From Agaribacillus sp965228415 (GTDB lineage Bacteria > Bacteroidota > Bacteroidia > Cytophagales > Cyclobacteriaceae), in the NCBI GenBank assembly GCA_965228415.1, contig OZ245814.1:8618001-8682000 (forward strand): a stretch of 64,000 nucleotides of DNA. The letters run 5' to 3'. The translations under genes and the position numbers were made by a program. Below the pieces are notes generated by a model, which was not told where the DNA came from, made no database searches, and saw only the letters and a program-made list of their open reading frames with translations. Shown one piece after another: positions 15,274 to 23,153 of the stretch. Every line of letters starts with the position of its first letter. The stretch's first letter is position 1.

Positions 15274-17652
15274 TTATTTCAGATTTCTTTCAAACAGCTG
15301 AAAGATCCTTTTGTATTCGTCTGTCCAACTGCTTGGTTCTACAAATCCGTGGTTTTCAACCGGGTACACGGCAAACTCCCAGTTTTCTTTACCCAGCTCT
15401 ATCAGGCGTTGCGCCAGCCTGACGACATCCTGAAAGTGCACGTTGGTGTCTACCATTCCATGGCAAATCAATAAAGCATCCTGTAACCCCTCGGCGTAAT
15501 AAATAGGAGAGCTTTTGATGTAGGCCATGCTATCCAACTCCGGCGTATTCAGGATGTTGGCAGTATAGGGATGATTGTAATGCGCCCAGTCAGTAACCGA
15601 TCTCAATGCGGCGCCTGCTTTGAAAGTGCCCGGCCTGGTAAACATAGCCATCAGGGTAATAAATCCGCCGTAAGAACCGCCATAGATACCAATTCTCTCT
15701 GGAGATACGTTGTACTTTTCGGTCAAAAACCTGGCGCCATCTACCTGATCTTCCAAATCTTTTCCGCCCATGTAACGATAAATACCGGTTCGCCAGTCGC
15801 GCCCGTAGCCTGCGCTACCCCGGTAATCAATATCGAGCACCGTATAGCCATGATCTGCGAGGTAGTTGTGGAACATAAATTCCCTGTAGTAGGAACTCCA
15901 CCATTTATGAGCGTTCTGTAAATAACCGGCGCCATGGACAAATATTACCGCCGGACCGTCCGGTTGTGGCTGGGAAGGTCTGTAGAGTCTGGCATTTACT
16001 TTTGCACCATCGGAGGCTTTGAAAGTCACAATTTCCGGATCCCGCCAGGGGTAAGCCTTAAAACTTTCGGCCTGGGAATAGGTAATTCTTTTCGGTTGAT
16101 TATCGGCTTTGTTTTCCGCCAGATACAATTCCCACGGCTGATTGGTGTAAGAATGGAGAATGGCCATTTGTTTTTCATCAGGTGATAAGATCACATCATT
16201 TCTCCCTGCGAGACCGGTTAATTTTATCGGCTTCCCGCCGTGAATACTGACTTTGTAGTAATGTCGCTCACCCGGATGCACCTCGTTACTGCCGAAATAG
16301 AAATACTGTTTATCCCTGGAAATTTTTGGATTATATATTTCAAATTTCCCTTTGGTAAGCGTTTTCTTTTTTCCGGATTTTGTATTTACCATACATAGGT
16401 GTGCATAGCCACTTTCCTCGGATACATACCAGATGGACTCATTATCCGGCATCCATCCAATCCTTCCCATTGAAAAATTCCACGATCCGATTCCCGGACC
16501 TCCGATCCAGGCATCATCCTGCTGGCGGTCCAGTAAACGGGGCTCGCCGCTACGTACATCCAGTGACATGATCCACCGGTCCTTGTTATCCAAAGCGCGT
16601 ACAACGATGATGGCCTCCTGCCCATTTTCAGACCAAAGGGGCCCGAGCGCAACAACCTCTCGCATTTTTGCGGAAGTGGAAACTTTCTTTTTATTAGTTC
16701 TCAGGTACGCGGGAATGTCATATATGCCGGGGATGCCTTCCATGTTCAGGTAATAGCAGCTATCGCTTTCCAAATCGAGAATGCCCATTTTGTAGGTGGT
16801 ATGATTACCACCAACCTTTGATCTGGCCTTGATGTCTTCTGTATAACCGCCTTCGGTGACATAGTTGGGTACAATGGTTGATTTAGCGCCTTTAAGCGCT
16901 TCAGTTAGTCTGAAGGTCACAAATTTTTCATCAGGGCTTAATTGCAAAGCGCTGATGGATTTGTTTCCGTGGTAAATCGCTTTGGGTTTCTCAGGTTTAT
17001 GCTGCTTACGTATTTTTTCCCTGGCCTCCCTTTTTTCCTTTCTTGACTTCAGTACTTCAAAGTGATTCAGTTGATCCTGCTTCAGCCATTGATCTGATTT
17101 CGACAACATTGGTTTGTCTTTTTTGCTGGCATAGCCCTTTTTAAAATTTGTCAACTGCTTGATTTGTCCGTTTTTTAAATCCCATGTATGCAAATTACTG
17201 CCAATTTGATATATAATACGGCTATCGTCACTCAGGAAGGCAGGATTGAATTCTCTTTGAATTGAATTGGTTAATTGTTTGATGTCACTTGTCGGTATTT
17301 CCAGCAGAAACAGATCGCCGTCTTTTTCATATATTTTTAAATTTCCCTTTTCATTGATCTTTCCTGAAAAGGAAGGAAGGGATCTTCTGACGGCCGGTGA
17401 TACCTTTTGTGGCGTCAATTCCCCGGGTTTTATATAATACAGGGAATCACCTGATAAATTTTCAGGATTCCAGTCAAAGTATAAGGTTTTACTGTCATCA
17501 GACCACCGCAGATTAGAGGGGGAGTGCCCAACCCATGATTGTCCCTGCATGATTTCCTCTATTTTTAAAGTGGTAGCATTTTGGCTGAAGACGACCGGGG
17601 GAAAACATAAAAAAAGGGCATAGATTGCAAGCCAACGATAGGTAATATTCAT
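15274..17652 (-). CDS. S9-family (DPP IV/acylaminoacyl-type) prolyl oligopeptidase
   Basis: 792 residues with a signal peptide (MNITYRWLAIYALFLCFPPVVFSQ). An N-terminal beta-propeller (about 30-540) has repeated WSDDSKTLYFDW-like strands, and a C-terminal alpha/beta hydrolase domain follows. The catalytic serine is Ser660 in IYGGSYGGF, the histidine is His768 in VENHGF, and the acid lies in GMVDTNVHFQD. These serine peptidases remove dipeptides or cut short peptides in the periplasm. A lysine- and arginine-rich stretch near residues 200-230 is probably a surface loop. It is upstream of ggt in the same direction, with 44 bp between them. Confidence 0.95.
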   Translation of the reverse strand: MNITYRWLAIYALFLCFPPVVFSQNATTLKIEEIMQGQSWVGHSPSNLRWSDDSKTLYFDWNPENLSGDSLYYIKPGELTPQKVSPAVRRSLPSFSGKINEKGNLKIYEKDGDLFLLEIPTSDIKQLTNSIQREFNPAFLSDDSRIIYQIGSNLHTWDLKNGQIKQLTNFKKGYASKKDKPMLSKSDQWLKQDQLNHFEVLKSRKEKREAREKIRKQHKPEKPKAIYHGNKSISALQLSPDEKFVTFRLTEALKGAKSTIVPNYVTEGGYTEDIKARSKVGGNHTTYKMGILDLESDSCYYLNMEGIPGIYDIPAYLRTNKKKVSTSAKMREVVALGPLWSENGQEAIIVVRALDNKDRWIMSLDVRSGEPRLLDRQQDDAWIGGPGIGSWNFSMGRIGWMPDNESIWYVSEESGYAHLCMVNTKSGKKKTLTKGKFEIYNPKISRDKQYFYFGSNEVHPGERHYYKVSIHGGKPIKLTGLAGRNDVILSPDEKQMAILHSYTNQPWELYLAENKADNQPKRITYSQAESFKAYPWRDPEIVTFKASDGAKVNARLYRPSQPQPDGPAVIFVHGAGYLQNAHKWWSSYYREFMFHNYLADHGYTVLDIDYRGSAGYGRDWRTGIYRYMGGKDLEDQVDGARFLTEKYNVSPERIGIYGGSYGGFITLMAMFTRPGTFKAGAALRSVTDWAHYNHPYTANILNTPELDSMAYIKSSPIYYAEGLQDALLICHGMVDTNVHFQDVVRLAQRLIELGKENWEFAVYPVENHGFVEPSSWTDEYKRIFQLFERNLK

Positions 17653-17808
17653 AGGTTATTCAGGACTAATAATTAATTAAGATGTAGCATATTAAAAAAA
17701 TGGAACGGGTAAAGTTAAACAATTGCGGAGGTTTTAATGATAAATCCGGGAGGGAAATACAATCGTTCCATGGTTATTGCCGGTTCGAAATGGTAGAATA
17801 TTAAAATT

Positions 17809-18858
17809 TCAGGCCATCATATAAAAGTCAATACCGGCCTTGTATCCATTTGCAAGAAGGTATTGACAGATTCTGGATTTCCCGACCCTGTCTCCAACAT
17901 AACTTAATATCAATACATTTCCCGGTGGCGGAATGTCCGAATAATGAATGACCTTCCTCTTTTGTGGCGGGTCGGGCGGTGTGGAAACATCGATGTAACC
18001 ACTGATTGGCAGATGATCATTTAATTCGGCAGACTTTTGAAACACTGATTTTCCCCAACCCCATATCCATATTTTGGGAGGTTTATCGGGAAATCTTTTT
18101 TTGATCCAGCTTATGATGTATTTGCTCTTGATTTTATAGAAAGCCTCTTTCCCGTAGTTGCTGTGTATCCTGGACAGCCGGTCGGCCCTGTCGGTCCAGG
18201 TAAGTAATTCCCGGTCTATTTTGGAAAACTTCACTCCCTCATGCATGAGCCTAAGCCAAAGTTCATAGTCCTCCGGCAGTTCTGATTCGTCGTAATAGCC
18301 GTATTTATCCATTACTTCCTTTCTAAACATTACCGTTGGATGGGCAATAGGAGAATCCACAAAACGGTTGATATAAATTTCCTGTGGCGATAGTAGCGAG
18401 TTGATCCATTGGCAATGAAGAAAATATCCCTTTTGCTTTTGGGTATCTCCGGAAAATTTCACCAATGAACTGACGACGTCAATTTCAGGATGTTCCTGCA
18501 GGAATTGGTATTGTAGCACCAGCCGGTCAGGGGAAGCGACGTCGTCTGCATCCATTCTGGCGATGAATTGACACCGGCTGCGTTTGATGGCCTCATTCAA
18601 AGATCTCGCTATGCCCAAATGATCCTGGTGTATAATGGTGATCCTTTGATCCGCGTAGGTGTTCAATATATGAGCTGTGTGATCCGTTGACCCGTCATTG
18701 ACAATGATGAACTCAAAGTGCCGGAAGGTTTGATTGATAACGCTATCAATGGCTGTTTTTACAGTATCTGCGGCATTTCTTACCGGCATTATAACCGAAA
18801 CCAATGGTCTGATCAATAGCTGGGGATTAACGTTTAAAGAAGCTTTTACAAAAACCAA
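17809..18858 (-). CDS. Family 2 glycosyltransferase with C-terminal extension
   Basis: GT-A fold glycosyltransferase, about residues 15-250. It opens with PLVSVIMPVRNAADTVKTAI and has EFIIVNDGSTDHT and the metal-binding FIARMDADDVASPDR (DxD-type). After the transferase part comes an unusual tail (about 265-349) with KIWIWGWGKSVFQKS and VLILSYVGDRVG, which looks like a small nucleotide-binding-type fold. The first 32 bp overlap the end of the TPR gene, and there is no other in-frame ATG before the transferase fold, so the start is supported. It probably adds a sugar to a surface polysaccharide or protein. The acceptor is unknown. Confidence 0.9.
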   Translation of the reverse strand: MVFVKASLNVNPQLLIRPLVSVIMPVRNAADTVKTAIDSVINQTFRHFEFIIVNDGSTDHTAHILNTYADQRITIIHQDHLGIARSLNEAIKRSRCQFIARMDADDVASPDRLVLQYQFLQEHPEIDVVSSLVKFSGDTQKQKGYFLHCQWINSLLSPQEIYINRFVDSPIAHPTVMFRKEVMDKYGYYDESELPEDYELWLRLMHEGVKFSKIDRELLTWTDRADRLSRIHSNYGKEAFYKIKSKYIISWIKKRFPDKPPKIWIWGWGKSVFQKSAELNDHLPISGYIDVSTPPDPPQKRKVIHYSDIPPPGNVLILSYVGDRVGKSRICQYLLANGYKAGIDFYMMA

Positions 18859-19549
18859 TAAAGGCGTGAAACTCTTTTTTCTGAGTGAAAATTTCCTTTA
18901 ACGTTGTCAGGTATCTTTGAATTGAGACGCCTCCCTTTTTTTTATGGTCAGGTGATGGGGAAGCCGGAGGCGGAGTAGGGGTGTAGGTGTTTTTAGCTTT
19001 CCTGTCGGAAGCATAAACGATATCATTGTTATCCAGTATCGAGGCCAGTTCATCGGCCCTTTTAAAAGATTTTTTGGCCTGATCGGTATAACCCATTTTT
19101 TCCTCTACCATTCCCCTGTTGTTAATAGAAATCGCATCTTCCGGATCCAGGGCAATGGCTTTGTCATAATCTTCCAGCGCGCCCTGTAAATCGCCGATAC
19201 GGTCTTTGATAAAGGCCCGGCTGGCATATCGATAACCATTATCGGGCTCCAATGCTACGGCCTTGTCAAAATCGGCCATGGATTTATCCGGTTCTCCCAT
19301 AAAATGATAAACCAGCGCCCGGTCACTTAATATAACGGCGTTGTCAGGCGCGAGGAGTAAGGCTTTTTGAAAGTCTTGCATTGCCCCTGCATAATCTGGT
19401 AATTTGGCCCTTGCCAGGGCCCGGGTGTGTAAGGATGGAAGGTGATCGGGATCTGCCGCTAACGCCTTGTCAAGCCAGGATATTGAATTGGCATAATCCT
19501 GATTTTCAAATAATTGCGTGGCTTTTTGGTAATATTTATTTACGTCCAT
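18827..19549 (-). CDS. TPR-repeat protein
   Basis: 240 residues. About five tetratricopeptide repeats (residues 1-165) are recognisable by patterns such as ALARAKLPDYAGAMQDFQKA and DYDKAIALDPEDAISINN. They are followed by a Pro/Ser-rich linker (TPPPASPSPDHKKK) and a basic tail. There is no signal peptide, so it is probably a cytoplasmic scaffold. Its end overlaps the glycosyltransferase gene by 32 bp, implying coupled translation and perhaps a physical partnership, and the tiny lipoprotein gene is 17 bp upstream. Confidence 0.9.
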   Translation of the reverse strand: MDVNKYYQKATQLFENQDYANSISWLDKALAADPDHLPSLHTRALARAKLPDYAGAMQDFQKALLLAPDNAVILSDRALVYHFMGEPDKSMADFDKAVALEPDNGYRYASRAFIKDRIGDLQGALEDYDKAIALDPEDAISINNRGMVEEKMGYTDQAKKSFKRADELASILDNNDIVYASDRKAKNTYTPTPPPASPSPDHKKKGGVSIQRYLTTLKEIFTQKKEFHAFIGFCKSFFKR

Positions 19550-19566
19550 AACAAAAAGAAAACCAG

Positions 19567-19767
19567 CTAATGTTTTACTCTGACTCTCTTGGTCCTTTTT
19601 TTCCAGCGATCTTTTTTAGGGTTGTAAAACCTGTTTCTGTTTTTGGGTTTTGTGATCTTGGCTGAAGCCGAACGGCGTCCGCTGGAGCAGCCGGTAGTCA
19701 TACATGACAACCCAAAAATTATCACTACTAAATATAACGATATATAATTTTTTTGTTTGAATCTCAT
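19567..19767 (-). CDS. Small basic lipoprotein
   Basis: 66 residues. A signal with a lipobox (cysteine near residue 22 or 27, LSCMTTGCSS) is followed by a strongly basic tail, KKDRWKKRTKRVRVKH. The mature part is short and rich in Lys, Arg and Asn, so it may bind nucleic acid, lipopolysaccharide or peptidoglycan. It lies 17 bp upstream of the TPR gene and is probably the first gene of that three-gene unit. I do not recognise a family. The lipobox and the tight spacing make it likely to be real. Confidence 0.65.
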   Translation of the reverse strand: MRFKQKNYISLYLVVIIFGLSCMTTGCSSGRRSASAKITKPKNRNRFYNPKKDRWKKRTKRVRVKH

Positions 19768-20095
19768 TAAATAATTGTAAGCACTTCTCCATTAAAACGG
19801 CGAATGTAGTGATTAATTGAATGGCTTAAAATCTTTTAACCTGAAAAGAAAAATTTTCAATGAATGGCCTGTTAAATTTTGATCCTCGGAGCTTACAAGA
19901 GCTGCTATTTCCTTTTGCGGAAAGCCGTCGTAGGAATTAAACTTAAAGCGATTGAAAATAGCTATAGCGCGATAAACATAGGTCTAATTATCGCTCGCTC
20001 TATTTTAGTTGGTAGGTTGGTAGCCTCTCTCAAGTTTTTAAGATCCGGCGAGAATATTTACATACCTTTTCCCATAACACACCGAAACTTCCACA
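19768..20095. other. Gene-free stretch
   Basis: 328 bp between the small lipoprotein and the oxidoreductase gene. A 75-codon frame on the plus strand overlaps the end of the oxidoreductase gene and shows no coding character, so I did not call it. An interrupted inverted repeat (GCGATAA near 19970 and TTATCGC near 19989) is present. It probably holds the promoter of the small lipoprotein unit and the end of the oxidoreductase transcript. Confidence 0.4.
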
Positions 20096-21184
20096 TCACA
20101 GTTTAATTTCACAATTGCCTGCCGCTGACTTATAGATGGCCTCTACCACGCGGATATCTCTTAATCCCTCATCACCCGGGACGATCATTGGCTCATTGTT
20201 CATGATTGAAGCGGAATCTTCATCCATTTGCCTGGCTTGCTGGTTTGCTATTGGAAAATTAATTTCCGTGCCGTCGGACATGCTGCCCTTGTTATTCCGG
20301 TAGGAGGAGTGCGGTTCCATTTTGAGCCAGCCTTTTTCGTAGTTGACCTGCAGATAATTCATTCGAATGCCAAAGCTGGTGTGACATGCTGCCCGGGCCC
20401 CGCTTGGAAATTCCAATTGAAACATCATGGTTTCTTCAACTTCATGATACACTTCAGGCCTGGTGGTAGAGGCCTGTGCTGTAACTGAAACAGGTTCTTC
20501 GCCCGTTGCCAATCTGGCTCCTTGCAGCGCATAAACACCCATATCACCCATGACACCCCCGCCCATGCTTTTACTTTGTTTCCAATGATTGGTTCTGCCA
20601 TCAAAATATCCTGCTGCCGAGGTAATCATTTTCACCTTACCAAATGGCCGCTCCTTGCCGACCTTTGCATAGGCCTGGATATTTGGATCATGTTGACATC
20701 TGTAGCCTATAGCCAATTTAACTTTGTTGTCCTTACAGGCTTTGATCATGGCTTCACAGTCGGCCACAGAAGGGGCCATAGGTTTTTCACAAAAAATATG
20801 TTTGCCGGCGTTTGCTCCCCGAATGGTATACTCAGCGTGCATAGAAGGTGGCAGCACAACATAGATAACATCAATTTCAGGGTTATTGGCTATTTCATTA
20901 TAGTTTTGATAATTGTATACGTTTTTGTCCTTAATCCCATATTTCTCCTGCCAAACCGGAATCTTCTCAGGACTGCCTGTTACAATTCCTTTAAGTTCAC
21001 AGTTTGTTGTTGATTGAAGCGCAGGGGCCAGTATATCCGTACTGTAATACCCCAGTCCTACCAGGGCAACACCCAACTTAGTTTTCTTGCGTTTAGTGGC
21101 TGATACTAACGCCTGCGGTGCAAATACGCTGGATGCGGCTATGATTCCAGCTTTTTGAATAAATGTTCTTCTATGTACTTCCAT
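20096..21184 (-). CDS. Gfo/Idh/MocA-family oxidoreductase, exported
   Basis: 362 residues. The N-terminus MEVHRRTFIQKAGIIAASS carries a twin-arginine-like signal, so the protein is probably exported folded with bound NAD(P). A Rossmann fold follows (VALVGLGYYSTDILAPAL), then the family motif IFCEKPMAPSVADCEAM (the EKP lysine) and GMGVYALQGAR-like substrate-domain sequence (MGDMGVYALQGARL). Members oxidise or reduce sugars and polyols; glucose-fructose oxidoreductase-like enzymes have this layout. The sulfatase gene is 184 bp upstream on the same strand. The substrate is unknown. Confidence 0.92.
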   Translation of the reverse strand: MEVHRRTFIQKAGIIAASSVFAPQALVSATKRKKTKLGVALVGLGYYSTDILAPALQSTTNCELKGIVTGSPEKIPVWQEKYGIKDKNVYNYQNYNEIANNPEIDVIYVVLPPSMHAEYTIRGANAGKHIFCEKPMAPSVADCEAMIKACKDNKVKLAIGYRCQHDPNIQAYAKVGKERPFGKVKMITSAAGYFDGRTNHWKQSKSMGGGVMGDMGVYALQGARLATGEEPVSVTAQASTTRPEVYHEVEETMMFQLEFPSGARAACHTSFGIRMNYLQVNYEKGWLKMEPHSSYRNNKGSMSDGTEINFPIANQQARQMDEDSASIMNNEPMIVPGDEGLRDIRVVEAIYKSAAGNCEIKL

Positions 21185-21368
21185 CTATGCAAAATAATAA
21201 AAAAAACAAAAAAATGTTGGGACCAGAACTATTCAATAGATGGAAGGAATCCATGTGCTCACTTTTGAGTTTAAATGTAAAAGGAGCAGTGGTGTTGAAC
21301 GACCTTTGTCATGGCCGGATCATTTCATCAATTTGAGTAGGTGTGACCTCTTAAGGTTTTCTTAAAAC

Positions 21369-22874
21369 TTACAGTATTCTACCACCATCATCATAAAACG
21401 GATGTATCTTTTGACTTTTTCTAATGCTATCCATACTTATTTCTTTCCATAGCTTAACATCCGGTCTTTTTTCTCCCTGATCATAAAACCGGGCTCCTTC
21501 ACCTATCACATTGTAATCACCGATATCCGCTCGTGCCTTTGCCACCAGCTTTAACATTTTTTGGACAATATCCGGATTAAAAGCAGCTACATCTCTGCGT
21601 TCAGACGGGTCAGATTTGAGGTTATATAATTCCAGGTCTTTTACCGCTTCCATATCTTCCCGCCTGTATACTGACTTTTTGCTGTTTGTCATTCCTATTG
21701 CCGCTTGAGGTCTGGGTAATACCAGCTTCCATTCATCCTGACGCACAGCCTGCAGGTGGGTCTCGATATAATAGTAGTACGTTTGCTCCAATACCTCTTC
21801 CTCCGCACCTTGAACGATCAAAGAGGTAATATCTTTTCCATCGATTGTTATTCCTTCCGGTAGCTTTGCCCCACCCAATTTGGCGAAGGTAGGCAACCAA
21901 TCCATGGATGTGACCACCCTATCGTTGACTATACCCGATTTGGTATATTTACCTCCCCATACGATGCATGGTACCCGTACTCCTCCTTCCCATGTAGTGG
22001 CTTTACCTGAACGAAAGGGAAAAGCGGACCCTCCATGTGTTCCCCTGGCTCGCCAGGGACCATTATCAGAGGTAAACACCAGTATTGTATTGCTGTCAAG
22101 ATCCAATTCGATGAGTTTTTGCCTGATCTGTCCCACACTCCAATCGAGCTCTTCTATTACATCTCCATATAGGCCAAAGTTCGATTTACCTCTGAACTTT
22201 TGGCTTGCTCCCAGTTTGGTATGCGGCATGGTATGGGCGATGTACAGGAAAAAAGGACCGTTTTTTTCTCTTTCTATGAACTGAAGGGCTTCAGATGTAT
22301 AAAGTTGAGTAAGTGTATCGACTGTGATTTTTTCATTGACCAGTTCTTCATTTCGATAGACATCTCTGACCCCACCATCATTACTCGAAGGCAGGCCAAA
22401 CCAATAGTTAAATCCCATGGCTCTGGGGTAGATGTCATCTCTCTGAAAACCCTGCCCATGCCCGTTTAAATCCCATTTTCCAATACAACCACTGGTATAC
22501 CCGGCTTCTTTCAATACTTCGGGTAGCAGCACTTCTTTGGGATGAACCATAGGATGCATTCTTTTTACATTCCCTATTTCTGCTACTCTCAACGGATAGC
22601 ACCCTGTCATAAAAGCTGTTCTTGATGGTCCACATATTGGCTGGGCATAAAAATTGGTAAAACGTATACCTTCTTTTGCCATCTGATCTATATTTGGTGT
22701 TTTGATCAGTGGTGAACCATAGCATCCCAGGTCATTATATCCTTGATCGTCGGTCAGGATGATGATAAAGTTTGGCTTTTCAATCTGGTCTCCACCAGTA
22801 GATGGACTGTCTTTTACCTTGCAGTACGGCAAAAGTAAAACGACAAAAATTAACGATATTGATCTCATAGCCAT
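21369..22874 (-). CDS. Type I sulfatase, lipoprotein
   Basis: Formylglycine-dependent sulfatase of 501 residues. The site CGPSRTAFMTG has Cys81 to be converted to formylglycine, inside the standard C-x-P-x-R pattern. Metal ligands are in ILTDDQGYNDLGCYG, and GKWDLNGHGQG and FTSDNGPW are further family motifs. The N-terminus (MAMRSISLIFVVLLLPYC) is a lipoprotein signal; Met3 (22868) is an alternative start. It would remove sulfate from glycans at the cell surface, consistent with use of marine algal polysaccharides. The sulfatase-maturing enzyme is not in this window. It may be expressed with the downstream oxidoreductase. Confidence 0.95.
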   Translation of the reverse strand: MAMRSISLIFVVLLLPYCKVKDSPSTGGDQIEKPNFIIILTDDQGYNDLGCYGSPLIKTPNIDQMAKEGIRFTNFYAQPICGPSRTAFMTGCYPLRVAEIGNVKRMHPMVHPKEVLLPEVLKEAGYTSGCIGKWDLNGHGQGFQRDDIYPRAMGFNYWFGLPSSNDGGVRDVYRNEELVNEKITVDTLTQLYTSEALQFIEREKNGPFFLYIAHTMPHTKLGASQKFRGKSNFGLYGDVIEELDWSVGQIRQKLIELDLDSNTILVFTSDNGPWRARGTHGGSAFPFRSGKATTWEGGVRVPCIVWGGKYTKSGIVNDRVVTSMDWLPTFAKLGGAKLPEGITIDGKDITSLIVQGAEEEVLEQTYYYYIETHLQAVRQDEWKLVLPRPQAAIGMTNSKKSVYRREDMEAVKDLELYNLKSDPSERRDVAAFNPDIVQKMLKLVAKARADIGDYNVIGEGARFYDQGEKRPDVKLWKEISMDSIRKSQKIHPFYDDGGRIL

Positions 22875-23153
22875 GGTTCTCTGACTTTAAGTTTGCCTTG
22901 ATGTATGTTGGTCAATGAATTGTTTATCTTTTAGGATATCACGGATTTTGATACTTACACCTTGATTCAATAGAAATTATATTAGAATCACCCCCCATAT
23001 ATTACTGGGTGAAGATAACTAAATATCTCATAACTTTGCTCAGGTAATGACATTGAGCAATTTCCCGGAAATTTCAGGTCATATTTTGGAGGTGAAAATT
23101 ATAAACACTATCTTAAATCGGTCATTTTAAATCACCATTGTTTTTGATTCAAT

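Noticed and set aside
19879..20106. 75-codon open frame in a gene-free stretch
   Set aside because: It overlaps the end of the oxidoreductase gene, has no recognisable motif and no start signal. A very small novel protein cannot be fully excluded.
23031..23038. TAACTTTG as a promoter for the TPR-SpoIIE gene
   Set aside because: No TTG or TTTG element at a suitable distance upstream, and the box is about 115 bp from the start codon.
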